A stretch of DNA of 64,000 nucleotides from Streptomyces rapamycinicus NRRL 5491 (GTDB taxonomy: Bacteria > Actinomycetota > Actinomycetes > Streptomycetales > Streptomycetaceae), in contig NZ_CP085193.1 in assembly GCF_024298965.1 (NCBI RefSeq), forward strand, positions 8,494,001 to 8,558,000, given 5' to 3'. Positions 45,711 to 54,891 of the stretch are shown one piece after another. The first letter of the stretch is position 1. Each line of letters starts with the position of its first letter. The notes below the pieces were generated by a model that saw nothing but the letters and a program-made list of their open reading frames with translations, was not told where the DNA came from and did no database searches. Position numbers and translations under genes: made by a program.

Positions 45711-46985
45711 TCATCGGGCGGCGCCCTGTGCCGAGAGGACGCAGGGGATCTCCATCGTCACCATGGTGGGCCCGCCGGCCGGGCTGCTGACCGCGAGGAC
45801 CCCGTCGAACGTGCCCAGCCGCCGCTCGACGCCGCTCAGCCCGCCGTCCGGGGTGATCTCCGCGCCGCCGCGGCCGTCATCGGTCACGGTGACGCGCAGC
45901 ATGCCGTCCTGGTGGTGGATGTCCACCCACATCCGCGACGCCCCCGCGTGCTTGGCCGCGTTGGTCAGCACCTCGCTGACCGCGAAGTACGCCGCGGACT
46001 CGACCGGTTCGTCGGGGCGGCCCGTGAGGTCCACGTCCACCTCCACCGGCACCGCCATCCGCAGCGCCAGCGCGCGCACCGCGTCCCCCAGGCCGCGCTC
46101 GGCCAGTACGGGCGGATGGATGCCGCGGACCAGGTCGCGCAGTTCGGCCAGGGCCTCGGCGGAGTTCGTACGGGCCGCGGCGAGCAGCTCCCTGGCCCTG
46201 GCCGGGTCCTTCTCGATCAGCGCCTCCACGGTGCCCAGGCTCATGCCCATCGCCACGAGCCGGGCCTGGGCGCCGTCGTGCAGATCGCGCTCGATGCGGC
46301 GCAGTTCGGCGGCGGAGGTGTCCACGGCGTCGTGCCGGGTCTCGGTGAGCCGCAGCACCCGCTGCTCGAGCGCCATGTGCGGGGTCGGGTCCAGGAAGGA
46401 GCGCGCCAGCAGGAAGTGGCCGCGCAGCAGGACAGGGGAGAGGACCGACCCGAGGGCGATGAAGCCGACGCCGACCGGGACGGCCAGCAGGGCGGTGCCC
46501 AGCGAGTCGATGGGCAGGAACGCGTACCAGTACGTGCCGCCCGCGTCCACGATCGGCTGCCACACCCCGGCGGCCAGTACGAACCCCTCGAGCCCGTACG
46601 GCATGAAGGCGAAGGCCAGCAGCGCGATGGCGTACCCGGCCGTCATGTCGACCTGGAGCCACAGCAGATCGCGCCAGGTGGCCGGGTCCTTCAGCAGGAA
46701 GGTGCACAGCTCGACCTGGCCGGTGACCCCGGAGCGCCGATCGGCCGGCAGCGGGCGGTACGGCAGCTGGATCCGCACATCGGACCAGGAGGCGGCCAGC
46801 AGCCGGCGCCGATTGGCGTGCGCCCGCACCGCGCGGATCAGCGGAGGGGTGGTGAACACCCCGATGCCCAGTGAGATGAAGCTGATCGACACGATCGTCA
46901 GCACGGACAGGGTGATCGACACCAGCGCGAGCCAGGAGACGGCGAACCCCCGTGCGCAGGCCGTCAGCGCTCCACGTGCCCTCAT
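45711..46985 (-). CDS. NarL-type sensor histidine kinase
   Basis: A 424-residue kinase. The N-terminal membrane sensor has four or more segments, the first pair at about 15-45 (LALVSITLSVLTIVSISFISL). It is followed by HisKA_3 with the phospho-His in RDLHDGAQARLVAMG and the HATPase with SEVLTNAAKHAG and VTDDGRGG. Intact and presumably active. No response regulator is beside it. It is divergent from an MMPL exporter gene, a common target arrangement, with 238 bp between. ATG at 46985 with GAGGGGGAAG upstream. Confidence 0.93.
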   Translation of the reverse strand: MRARGALTACARGFAVSWLALVSITLSVLTIVSISFISLGIGVFTTPPLIRAVRAHANRRRLLAASWSDVRIQLPYRPLPADRRSGVTGQVELCTFLLKDPATWRDLLWLQVDMTAGYAIALLAFAFMPYGLEGFVLAAGVWQPIVDAGGTYWYAFLPIDSLGTALLAVPVGVGFIALGSVLSPVLLRGHFLLARSFLDPTPHMALEQRVLRLTETRHDAVDTSAAELRRIERDLHDGAQARLVAMGMSLGTVEALIEKDPARARELLAAARTNSAEALAELRDLVRGIHPPVLAERGLGDAVRALALRMAVPVEVDVDLTGRPDEPVESAAYFAVSEVLTNAAKHAGASRMWVDIHHQDGMLRVTVTDDGRGGAEITPDGGLSGVERRLGTFDGVLAVSSPAGGPTMVTMEIPCVLSAQGAAR

Positions 46986-47223
46986 CCGGCTTCCCCCTCG
47001 CTGGTCGGAATGTCGTGCCCGCACCGGCGGGCCATCTCAGTGTGTCAGCGGCCTGCCGCCCGGGCACGGGGGCCGGACACCGTCCCGGGGTGTACCTGGC
47101 ACCACCTCCCCGCCTCGCCCTATGGCTCGGCGACAGGGTGGCTGCCCGGCTGGGGCGCGGACCTGCGGTTTTCTAGCGTCGTGGCATGACCTGTTCCGTC
47201 CGTACCTCACGGGGAGAGACGCC

Positions 47224-49419
47224 ATGAGCGCAACGAGGAAGGGCCTGGCCGTGCGGCTGGGTGGGTGGAGCATCCGCCACCGCAAGACCGCGATCGTCGG
47301 ATGGCTGCTGTTCGTCGTGGTCGTCGCCGTGGTCGGGGGAATGTCGGGGTCCCGGCAGATGACCAACTCCGAGAACAGTACGGGCGATTCCGCACGCGCC
47401 GAGAAGATCCTGGAGGACGCGGGCCTCCAGACCCCGGCCGGCGAGATGGTGATGCTGCGCGGCGACCGCCCGGACGCCTGGCGGGACGCGGCCCGCGACC
47501 TCTTGGCGCGGCTGGAGCGTACGGGCGAGACGGTGCGCGTCCAGCCCCCGGTGCGCTCGGAGGACGGACGGGAGGCACTGATCAGCTTTGAGATGAAGGG
47601 CGACCCGGATACGGCCGGGGAGCGGGTCGGTCCCGTCGTCGAGGCGGTGGAGAAGACCGAATCGGCCCATCGGGGCGTCGTGGCCTACGAGTTCGGCGAC
47701 GCCACCGCCCAGCATCGGCTCGACGACATGCTGACCGACGACTTCAAGAAGGCCGAGCTGACCGCCGTACCGCTGGCGCTGGGCATCCTGCTGGTGGTCT
47801 TCGGGGCGCTGGTGGCCGCGCTGCTGCCGGTGCTGCTCGCGGTGACCGCCTGCGTCGGCACCTTCGGACTGCTCGCCCTCGTCAGCCACCAGCTGCCCCT
47901 GTTCGACTCCACCAACTCGGTGATGTTCCTGGTGGGCCTGGCAGTCGGCGTCGACTACTCGCTGTTCTACCTGCGGCGGGAGCGCGATGAGCGGGCCGCG
48001 GGCCGGGACGCCGGGACCGCGCTGCGGATCGCGGCCGCCACCAGCGGCCGGGCGGTGCTGATCTCCGGGGTCACGGTCATGCTGGCGATGGCCGGGATGT
48101 TCCTGTCCGGGCTGATGCTGTTCCACGGCTTCGCGGTGGCCACCATCCTGGTCGTGCTGATGGCGATGCTCGGCTCGGTGACCGTGCTGCCCGCGATGCT
48201 GTCCTGGCTGGGCGACCGGATCGACGCCGGGCGGGTGCCGCTGCTGAACCGCCGCCGGAAGAAGGGCGTGCACGCCAGCGGTGGCCTCTCCGGCAGGCTG
48301 ATGCGGCCGGTCCTGGCCAGGCCGAAGCTGTTCGCCGCCGTATCGGGCGTACTGCTGCTGGTGCTGTGCGCGCCCGCCGTCGGGATGAAGACCGAACAGC
48401 TCGGCCTGGAGAAGCAGTTCGGTTCCGACGCCCCCATCACCGTGGCGTACCAGGAGATCACCGGCTCCTTCCCCGGCGGCCCCGCCCCGGCCGAGGTGGT
48501 GCTGCGCTCCGACGAGGTCGGCTCCGCCCGCTTCGACGCGGCCGTGGCGGACTTCAAGAAGGAGCTCGCCGCGTCCGGACGGTTCGGGAAGACGGTCGAC
48601 GTCGAGGCGCACCGTACGGAGGGGGTGGCCCGGATCGAGGTGCCGCTCGCCGGGGACGGTCAGGACGCCACCTCCCGGCGCGCCCTGGACACCCTCAAGG
48701 AGGACCTGGTGCCGAGGGTCCTCGGACCGGTCTCCGACCAGGTGTACGTGACCGGTGAGCTCGCCTCCAGCCGCGACTTCAACGACCAGCTGAAGACCGA
48801 CATCGCACCGGTCTTCCTCTTCATCGCCGCCGTGACCTTCGTACTGATGCTGCTCTGCTTCCGGTCGCTGCCGATCGCGATCGTCTCGATCCTGCTCAAC
48901 CTGCTGTCGGTGGGTGCCGCGTACGGCACGATGACCGCCGTCTTCCAGCACGGCTGGGGCGCGGAGTGGCTGGGGATGGAGCCGGCCGGGGCGATCGAGG
49001 GGTGGATGCCGCTGTTCGTCCTCGTCATCCTCTTCGGACTGTCGATGGACTACCACGTGTTCGTGGTCTCGCGGATCCGGGAGGCCCATGAGCGGGGGCT
49101 CACCACCCGGGACGCGATCCGCGAGGGCATCCGGACGACGGCGGGCTCGGTCACCGGGGCGGCCGCCATCATGGTCGCCGTGTTCGCGGTCTTCGCGCTG
49201 CTGCGGATGCAGGACATGCAGCAGATGGGCGTCGGGCTCGCGGTCGCGGTGCTGGTGGACGCCACGCTGGTGCGGATGGTGCTGCTGCCCTCGGTGATGG
49301 CGCTGCTCGGGGAGCGCAACTGGTATCTGCCGCGCGCCCTGCGGTGGCTGCCGAACGTGAGCCACGGCGAGGAGCCGGTGGAGCGGCCGCGGCCGCCGCT
49401 GGTGGGGGCGGGTCGCTGA
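47224..49419 (+). CDS. MMPL/RND-family exporter
   Basis: A 731-residue membrane exporter of the MmpL/ActII-3 family. Two halves each have one membrane segment, an outside domain, and five further segments. The paired Asp-Tyr motifs of the proton relay are GLAVGVDYSLF in the first half and LSMDYHVFVVSRIREAH in the second. Such pumps export lipids or secondary metabolites. The ATG at 47224 (GGGGAGAG upstream) follows a 238-bp divergent region shared with the histidine kinase. Confidence 0.92.
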   Translation: MSATRKGLAVRLGGWSIRHRKTAIVGWLLFVVVVAVVGGMSGSRQMTNSENSTGDSARAEKILEDAGLQTPAGEMVMLRGDRPDAWRDAARDLLARLERTGETVRVQPPVRSEDGREALISFEMKGDPDTAGERVGPVVEAVEKTESAHRGVVAYEFGDATAQHRLDDMLTDDFKKAELTAVPLALGILLVVFGALVAALLPVLLAVTACVGTFGLLALVSHQLPLFDSTNSVMFLVGLAVGVDYSLFYLRRERDERAAGRDAGTALRIAAATSGRAVLISGVTVMLAMAGMFLSGLMLFHGFAVATILVVLMAMLGSVTVLPAMLSWLGDRIDAGRVPLLNRRRKKGVHASGGLSGRLMRPVLARPKLFAAVSGVLLLVLCAPAVGMKTEQLGLEKQFGSDAPITVAYQEITGSFPGGPAPAEVVLRSDEVGSARFDAAVADFKKELAASGRFGKTVDVEAHRTEGVARIEVPLAGDGQDATSRRALDTLKEDLVPRVLGPVSDQVYVTGELASSRDFNDQLKTDIAPVFLFIAAVTFVLMLLCFRSLPIAIVSILLNLLSVGAAYGTMTAVFQHGWGAEWLGMEPAGAIEGWMPLFVLVILFGLSMDYHVFVVSRIREAHERGLTTRDAIREGIRTTAGSVTGAAAIMVAVFAVFALLRMQDMQQMGVGLAVAVLVDATLVRMVLLPSVMALLGERNWYLPRALRWLPNVSHGEEPVERPRPPLVGAGR

Positions 49420-49508
49420 GGCCGCGGACCCGCACCACATGCGCCCGCCGTGGCGGACAGGCTCCTGGCCTGCCCGCCACGACGGGCGTCATGGGTTCAC
49501 GGATGCGT

Positions 49509-50075
49509 TCAGACGGTGGGCACGTACTTGTACCCCACCCGCCGCACCGTCACGATCGTCCCCCGGTGCTCGGCGCCCATCTTGCGGCGCAGCCGGGCCA
49601 CATGGACATCGACGGTCCGACCGTCGCCGACATGGCCGTAACCCCACACCGTGGTCACCAGCTGGTCGCGGGTGTGCACCCGGTGCGGATGGGCGACGAG
49701 ATGGCTCAGCAGCTCGAACTCGAGGTACGTCAGGTCCAGCGGCCGCCCGGCGATCTCGGCGGTGCGCTGGTCGGGGTCGATCCGGATCAGCTCGTCACCC
49801 GACACCGCCGGAACCCCCTCCGTGGGCGGGCCCGCCGCCTCGGGCACCTGCCGGTCGGCCGGGACCAGCACCAGATAGCCGACCATCGGCGGATGGCCGG
49901 GGAGTGCGGGCACGGTGTGCGGGGGAGCGGGCAGCCAGGTGGCGCCGGGGTGCAGCAGCTCGGCGACCGGTGGCACCTCGTCGGGTGCGACGGCTCGCAG
50001 CCGCTGGCGGGCGGGTGGCAGGGATGGGCCGGTCGGGGCCGCGGAGGCGGACGACAGGCCACGGAGGTTCGTCAT
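49509..50075 (-). CDS. OmpR-type winged-helix regulator without receiver
   Basis: A 188-residue protein. The C-terminal 95 residues are a complete OmpR/PhoB winged helix (LTYLEFELLSHLVAHPHRV, then DVHVARLRRKMG and VRRVGYKYV). In place of the receiver is a Pro/Ala-rich 90-residue N-terminus with VGYLVLVPADRQ but no phospho-Asp pocket. It probably binds DNA without a kinase. A degenerate version of this layout is common in streptomycetes. It converges with the MMPL gene. Confidence 0.85.
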   Translation of the reverse strand: MTNLRGLSSASAAPTGPSLPPARQRLRAVAPDEVPPVAELLHPGATWLPAPPHTVPALPGHPPMVGYLVLVPADRQVPEAAGPPTEGVPAVSGDELIRIDPDQRTAEIAGRPLDLTYLEFELLSHLVAHPHRVHTRDQLVTTVWGYGHVGDGRTVDVHVARLRRKMGAEHRGTIVTVRRVGYKYVPTV

Positions 50076-50147
50076 GAGGTCAGCTCTTTCGCGCGAGAGG
50101 GCGTCAGTGGACGTCGTGCGCGCGGGCTGGGCGGCCGGGCGGAGAGG

Positions 50148-50279
50148 TCAGCGACCGAGCGAGCGGGCCCGCGCATCGGATGCGCGGCAACACTCGCGGT
50201 CGAAGTGGTGCGCCTGCCGGGACGGCCAGAACGGCTCGAGGTCGTAACGACCCGTCGCGATGTCATGGAGGCTGGCCAT
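50148..50279 (-). CDS. possible small protein (43 residues)
   Basis: An open frame with ATG and typical GC-rich third positions in the 337-bp gap upstream of the winged-helix gene. It contains YDLEPFWPSRQAHHFDRECC, rich in His and Cys, which looks more like protein than noise. A clear ribosome site is missing (only AGGGCC before the ATG). Unknown; possibly a metal-binding microprotein, or not a gene. Confidence 0.35.
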   Translation of the reverse strand: MASLHDIATGRYDLEPFWPSRQAHHFDRECCRASDARARSLGR

Positions 50280-50412
50280 GGCCCTATTGAAGCAGATACC
50301 GGGCCCGGGGCGCTCGGCCGTTGACCGGGAAGAGGTGCGACGATGCCCCGGTAAGAGGCCCCGCGCGGAAAGCCCCGCAGGCCGCCGCGTACCCCTTGAG
50401 GAGCGCAAGCCC

Positions 50413-50784
50413 ATGCCGCACATCGTCGTCGAATACTCCGACACCCTGACCGACGCGTTCGACCGCCCCGGGTTCGGTGCCGCACTGCACCCGGTGGTCG
50501 CCAAGACCGTCGACACGGCGGTGGCGGGCTGCAAGACCCGGTTCCGGCGGATAGAGGAGGCCCATCTCGCGGACGGCGCCGAGGGCCTCGCCATGATCCA
50601 CATCGAGGTGTCGATCCTGTCCGGGCGCGACGCGGAGACCAAGCGGGAGCTGTCCGCCGCGGTGGTGGAGGTGGCGCGCGCCCATGTCTCGCCGGTGCCG
50701 GGGCTGACCGTGCAGACCACCGTTGACGTGCGGGATCTCGACCGGGACTGCTACCAGAAGCATGAGGCGGCCCATCCCGCCTGA
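50413..50784 (+). CDS. 5-carboxymethyl-2-hydroxymuconate isomerase-like protein (tautomerase fold)
   Basis: A 123-residue CHMI-family protein. It begins MPHIVVEYSDTL, in which the N-terminal Pro (after Met removal) is the catalytic base of tautomerases. The central HIEVSILSGRDAETK strand is also typical. Canonical CHMI acts in homoprotocatechuate degradation, but no other pathway genes are here, so its substrate may differ. GAGGAGC lies 8 nt before the ATG. Confidence 0.85.
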   Translation: MPHIVVEYSDTLTDAFDRPGFGAALHPVVAKTVDTAVAGCKTRFRRIEEAHLADGAEGLAMIHIEVSILSGRDAETKRELSAAVVEVARAHVSPVPGLTVQTTVDVRDLDRDCYQKHEAAHPA

Positions 50785-50917
50785 CGGAGGCGCACGATAC
50801 ACCTTTAAGTGCAAATCCGGCATCTACCTATATGCCAAGGTGAGGCGCACAATGGGGGTGCGGTGTTTTTACCGCACTGTGCGGTCAGACTTGCATGGAT
50901 CGAAGGAGGCGAGTCGA

Positions 50918-51358
50918 ATGGCCGACGTCTCACGTGCGAGAGGCGATATAACGGGCCACCCCGACGTGTCCGAGATGCGGGAGCGCTACGCACGCATGAT
51001 GGACGCGCGGGACGTTGTCTTCCTCGACGGGCCGGTGCTTCTCGCCGGTCTGTACTTCGCCATCTCTCCCTGGGTGGTGCACTTCTCGGGCACCAGCCCC
51101 AACCTCATGGTCAACAACCTCGTCCTCGGTATCACCATCGCCCTGCTGGGTCTCGGCCTCACCACGGCGCCGAGGAGGATGTACAGCCTGTGCTGGGCCA
51201 TGTCCGCGATCGGCGTATGGATGATCATTTCCCCCTGGGTGGTCGCCCGGGGCGCCGATGCCGGGATGATCGTGAACAATGTCGTCGTGGGTGCCATCAC
51301 CTGCCTGTTCGGCCTGATCGCGGCCGGCATGGTGATGCGGAAGGGCAGGGAAACCTGA
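50918..51358 (+). CDS. SPW-repeat membrane protein
   Basis: A 146-residue membrane protein with four hydrophobic segments and two SPW repeats, ISPWVVHFSG and ISPWVVARGA, each followed by a helix pair with a conserved NN (MVNNLVLG, IVNNVVVG). The family is common in bacteria and has no established function. The ATG at 50918 has AAGGAGG upstream. A strong hairpin terminator follows 34 bp after the stop. Confidence 0.88.
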   Translation: MADVSRARGDITGHPDVSEMRERYARMMDARDVVFLDGPVLLAGLYFAISPWVVHFSGTSPNLMVNNLVLGITIALLGLGLTTAPRRMYSLCWAMSAIGVWMIISPWVVARGADAGMIVNNVVVGAITCLFGLIAAGMVMRKGRET

Positions 51359-51392
51359 CCGGACGCTGAATCACCGAACCGTCTGGACAACG

Positions 51393-51445
51393 GCGAAGGC
51401 CGTCCACCGCATACCCTTCGGGGTCGTGCGGCGGACGGCCTTCGC
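51393..51445. terminator. strong bidirectional hairpin terminator
   Basis: A 19-bp stem (18 matched) closes a loop that itself contains CCCTTCGGGG, a stable UUCG tetraloop. It sits between two convergent genes, the SPW protein and DUF2848 protein, so it can end transcription from both sides. Confidence 0.85.
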
Positions 51446-51520
51446 GCGTTGACCCCGCTCCGCTGCGGGCTCTGGTGCGGGGCTCCCGCGCGTGCTCCGC
51501 CGCGTGCTCTTGCGCGGGCC

Positions 51521-52246
51521 TCAGCCGATCGGCTCGGGCAGCGGGACCACGTCGTAGGAGCACTCGATGGTCCGGCCGGTGGCCGGGTCGCCCAGCTCCA
51601 CCCGCCAGCGCCCGGCGAACTGGTCCACGCCCTCGGCCATCGGGATGGTGCCGGAGATCAACACGGTGCCGGGCACCAGGTCACCGCGTTCGCGCAGCAC
51701 CTCGACCCAGTACGCGGGCGGCAGCAGCTCGGCCAGGGTGCCGCTCTGCACCTCGGTCTCCTCGCCGTCGTGCGTGACCCAGGCGCGGAGCGTCAGGTCG
51801 TCGAGGCGGGGCGCCACATCGGACAGCCGCCAGGCGCGGGTGGCCAGCACGTCGGGGGCCGCGTTCTTGCTCCAGGCCACGCCGTGGACCTCCAGCTCCC
51901 GGTCGGTGTGGTCGCAGGCCGCGGTCAGCAGCAGCTCCCCGTCCGCGGCCACGACCAGCGCCCACTCGGCCTCGCCCGAGGTGCGGGAGTGCTGGACGCT
52001 GACGCGGCCGGTCTGCTGGGCCAGATAGGGGGCGACCGGGTAGAGGGCGGGCGTCACGGAGGGTGCGGGCACGCCCAGCTCGGCGAGCTCGGCCACATGG
52101 GCGGCCACGTCCTCCTGGCTGCGTCCCGCGTAGCCCGCGTTGAGCACCTGGACGACCTCCACGTGGTGCAGGGAGCCATCGGGGAGTTCGAAGGTGAGCG
52201 AGGACGGGGCGGACTGTGCTGCGGGCTGCGACGGCTTCGTTGTCAT
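51521..52246 (-). CDS. DUF2848 family protein
   Basis: A 241-residue protein matching DUF2848. The N-terminal VEVVQVLNAGYAGRSQEDVAAH and C-terminal TVLISGTIPMAEGVDQFAG are typical of this hydrolase-like family (relatives resemble fumarylacetoacetate hydrolase). Cytoplasmic. It is divergent from an MHS transporter; the intergenic region contains a palindrome likely bound by the nearby GntR regulator, so it probably belongs to the same catabolic unit. Confidence 0.85.
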   Translation of the reverse strand: MTTKPSQPAAQSAPSSLTFELPDGSLHHVEVVQVLNAGYAGRSQEDVAAHVAELAELGVPAPSVTPALYPVAPYLAQQTGRVSVQHSRTSGEAEWALVVAADGELLLTAACDHTDRELEVHGVAWSKNAAPDVLATRAWRLSDVAPRLDDLTLRAWVTHDGEETEVQSGTLAELLPPAYWVEVLRERGDLVPGTVLISGTIPMAEGVDQFAGRWRVELGDPATGRTIECSYDVVPLPEPIG

Positions 52247-52384
52247 GGGTGCTGTGCTCTCCAGGGCGCGGTGGGGCTTGTGGGGGCGATCTGCGGTTTC
52301 TGTGCTTGCCGAGCGGTCACCCGCTGGCGCGGGGACCGCGCTTTTCGCGGTTTCGAAGCGGTTAACTTCCTCCGGAGGGGTTGC

Positions 52385-52412
52385 GCATACGCTTGGTATA
52401 CAAGAAGTATGC
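52385..52412. promoter_or_regulatory. probable GntR operator between DUF2848 and the transporter
   Basis: GCATAC and GTATGC (52385-52390, 52407-52412) flank a central GTATAC within CTTGGTATACAAG (52392-52404), all centred on 52398.5. The core TGGTATACAA fits the FadR/FCD-type pattern TnGT-n2-ACnA. A very similar palindrome, TCGTATACGA with a GCATAC beside it, precedes the GntR gene at 56007-56025. Confidence 0.6.
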
Positions 52413-52507
52413 CGGAAGGTCGATCCGCGCAACCCCCACCCCTCGCACCACCACGAAAACGCCACGTACCATCCCGTAAGCCTCATGCACCACCTCGAGG
52501 ACGGAAT

Positions 52508-53863
52508 ATGCAGCCCACCGCATCGAGCGCACCGCCACCCCGGGCCGACCGGTCCGGGGTCCGTCGCGCCTTCGTCGCCAGCCTCACCGGCACCGCCCTG
52601 GAGTGGTACGACTTCGCCGTCTACTCCGCCGCCGCGGCCCTGGTCTTCGGCGATCTCTTCTTCCCCTCCAAGGACCCCACCACCGGCACCCTGCTGGCGT
52701 TCTCCACCTACGCCGTCGGCTATGTCTCCAGGCCGCTGGGCGGCTTCGTCTTCGGGCGGCTCGGCGATGTCATCGGCCGCAAGAAGGTGCTCATCGCGAC
52801 GCTCGTGCTCATCGGCGGCGCCACCCTGCTGATCGGGCTGCTGCCCACCTACGCCACGGTCGGCGTCGCGGCCCCGGCCGCGCTGGTGCTGCTGCGCTTC
52901 GCGCAGGGCGTCGGCGTCGGTGGCGAGTGGGGCGGCGCGGTGCTGCTGTCCAGCGAGTTCGGCGATCCGCGGCGGCGTGGCTTCTACGCCTCCGCCGCGC
53001 AGGTCGGCCCGCCGGCGGGCAATCTGCTGGCCAACGGAGTCCTGGCCGCGCTGGGCGCGACGCTGACGGAGGACCAGTTCACCAGCTGGGGCTGGCGGGT
53101 GGCGTTCCTGCTCTCCGGGCTCCTGGTGGTGTTCGGGCTGTGGATCCGCGCCAAGCTGGAGGAGACCCCGGTCTTCAAGGCGATGGAGGCCGCGCAGGAC
53201 CGCCCGGAGGCGCCGCTGCGCGAGGTGTTCACCACCCAGCCGAGGGCGCTGACCGCCGCGATCCTCAGCCGGGTCGCGCCCGATGTGCTGTACGCGATGT
53301 TCACCGTCTTCGTGCTCACCTACGCCACCAATGAACTCGACATGTCACGCGGCTCGGCGCTCACCGCCGTGCTGATCGGCTCCTCGCTGCAGATCGTGCT
53401 CATCCCGCTGGCCGGGGCGCTCTCGGACCGGGTCAACCGGCGGCTGCTGTACGTGGGCGCCGCGGTGGCCGCCGGGGTCTGGCCGTTCCTGTTCTTCCCG
53501 CTGGTCGCGGACGGCAGTTGGGCGCTGCTCACCCTCGGCGTCGTCGGCGCGCTGGTGATCCACTCGCTGATGTACGGGCCGCAGGCGGCCTTCATCGCCG
53601 AGCAGTTCTCCCCCCGGCTGCGCTACACCGGCTCCTCGCTCGCCTACACCCTCGCCGGGCTCATCGGCGGCGCGATCGCGCCGCTGCTCTTCACCACGCT
53701 GCTCGGGGCCTACCACGCCTGGGTGCCGCTGGCCGTCTACATCGCGATCACCGCCGCGGTCACGGTGGCGGGCCTCTGGCTGGGCCGGGACCCGTCGACC
53801 GCCGAGGAGGAGGAGCCGGAGCCGCTCCCCGTCGGCCACACCGTCTCCACGACCGTGTCCTGA
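52508..53863 (+). CDS. MHS-family metabolite:H+ symporter (MFS)
   Basis: A 451-residue 12-segment MFS permease of the metabolite:H+ symporter subfamily (ShiA, KgtP type). It has the opening FVASLTGTALEWYDFAVYS, motif A in FGRLGDVIGRKKVL, and GVGVGGEWGGAVLLSSE. It imports an organic acid. Together with the nitrilase, cupin and DUF2848 genes it suggests uptake and breakdown of an amide or acid. GAGGACGG precedes the ATG. Confidence 0.9.
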   Translation: MQPTASSAPPPRADRSGVRRAFVASLTGTALEWYDFAVYSAAAALVFGDLFFPSKDPTTGTLLAFSTYAVGYVSRPLGGFVFGRLGDVIGRKKVLIATLVLIGGATLLIGLLPTYATVGVAAPAALVLLRFAQGVGVGGEWGGAVLLSSEFGDPRRRGFYASAAQVGPPAGNLLANGVLAALGATLTEDQFTSWGWRVAFLLSGLLVVFGLWIRAKLEETPVFKAMEAAQDRPEAPLREVFTTQPRALTAAILSRVAPDVLYAMFTVFVLTYATNELDMSRGSALTAVLIGSSLQIVLIPLAGALSDRVNRRLLYVGAAVAAGVWPFLFFPLVADGSWALLTLGVVGALVIHSLMYGPQAAFIAEQFSPRLRYTGSSLAYTLAGLIGGAIAPLLFTTLLGAYHAWVPLAVYIAITAAVTVAGLWLGRDPSTAEEEEPEPLPVGHTVSTTVS

Positions 53864-53867
53864 CCGC

Positions 53868-53917
53868 GGTCCTGCCCCGTCCGGTCCGGTCCTGTCCCGT
53901 CCGGTCCTGTCCCGCCC
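53868..53917. repeat. tandem repeat after the transporter gene
   Basis: Three 15-bp units of GGTCCTG(C/T)CCCG(T/C)CC at 53868, 53888 and 53903, with a 5-bp spacer GGTCC. It begins right after the transporter stop. The period-15 pattern has no coding meaning seen here. Confidence 0.7.
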
Positions 53918-54081
53918 GCCCCGCTGCGTGGAGCTGTAAAGCGAGCCGTACCGGGGAAGGGGCGGGATGGGGCCGCGTACCCTGCCGAGATCACGAACCC
54001 CGACCGCACTCCGACGCTCCCGACCAGGGCCGCGCTCCGACCCTCCGACCCTCCGACCAGGAAATGAGGCAAGCACCCGCC

Positions 54082-54891
54082 ATGCCCCTCCGCATCGCAC
54101 TGAGCCAGATCACCACGGGCCCGGACCCGGCGTCGAACCTCGCCCTGCTGCGCGAGGAGACCCAGCGGGCGGCGGACGCCGGGGCGCGTCTGGTCGCCTT
54201 CCCGGAGGCGGCCATGGCCTGCTTCGGCACCCGGCTCGGCCCCATCGCCGAACCGCTGGACGGCCCCTGGGCCACCGAGGTCCGGCAGATCGCGAAGGAC
54301 GCCGGGCTGGTGGTCGTGGCCGGGATGTTCACCCCGGCGCCCGACGGCCGGGTGACCAACACCCTGCTGGCCACCGGCCCGGGGGTGGAGACCTCCTACG
54401 ACAAGATCCATCTGTATGACGCCTTCGGCTTCGCCGAGTCCAAGACCGTGGCCCCGGGCTCCGAGGTGGTGACCTTCGACCTCGACGGCGTCCGGATCGG
54501 CCTGGCCACCTGCTACGACGTACGGTTCCCCGAGCTCTTCCGGGCCCACGCCGACGCGGGCGCGGTGCTCTCCCTGCTGCCCGCCTCCTGGGGCGCGGGG
54601 CCCGGTAAGCGCGAACAGTGGGAGCTGCTGACCCGGGCGCGGGCGCTGGACGCCACCGTATGGCTGGCGGCCGTGGGCCAGGCCGACCCGGAGGCGTCCG
54701 GCCTGACCGCCGCGTCCTCCGCCCCCACCGGTATCGGCCACAGCGCCCTGATCGGCCCCGACGGCACCGTACGGGAGCGGCTGGACGCGGGGCCTGGGCT
54801 GCTGGTGGGGGAGGTGGACACCGAGGAGGTCACCGCCGTGCGCCGCACGGTGTCCGTGCTGGCCAACCGCAAGCTGGGCGGACAGTCATGA
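54082..54891 (+). CDS. carbon-nitrogen hydrolase (nitrilase superfamily)
   Basis: A 269-residue omega-amidase/nitrilase-like enzyme. The catalytic triad is visible as Glu in AFPEAAM, Lys in YDKIHLYDAF and Cys in LATCYDVRFPE. It hydrolyses an amide or carbamyl compound. An ATG 18 bp upstream is possible but lacks a spaced ribosome site. It is co-directional with the MHS symporter (218 bp before) and overlaps the cupin start by 4 bp. Confidence 0.9.
   Translation: MPLRIALSQITTGPDPASNLALLREETQRAADAGARLVAFPEAAMACFGTRLGPIAEPLDGPWATEVRQIAKDAGLVVVAGMFTPAPDGRVTNTLLATGPGVETSYDKIHLYDAFGFAESKTVAPGSEVVTFDLDGVRIGLATCYDVRFPELFRAHADAGAVLSLLPASWGAGPGKREQWELLTRARALDATVWLAAVGQADPEASGLTAASSAPTGIGHSALIGPDGTVRERLDAGPGLLVGEVDTEEVTAVRRTVSVLANRKLGGQS

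Noticed and set aside
45543..45720. Y-RNA-like structure next to the TROVE gene
   Set aside because: A stretch GGGTTCCGGAAGTC recalls a T-loop, but no complete tRNA-like module or conserved stem could be drawn.
50723..50917. N-terminal extension of the SPW protein
   Set aside because: The upstream in-frame sequence overlaps the isomerase gene and lacks membrane or family features; the ATG at 50918 has a strong ribosome site.
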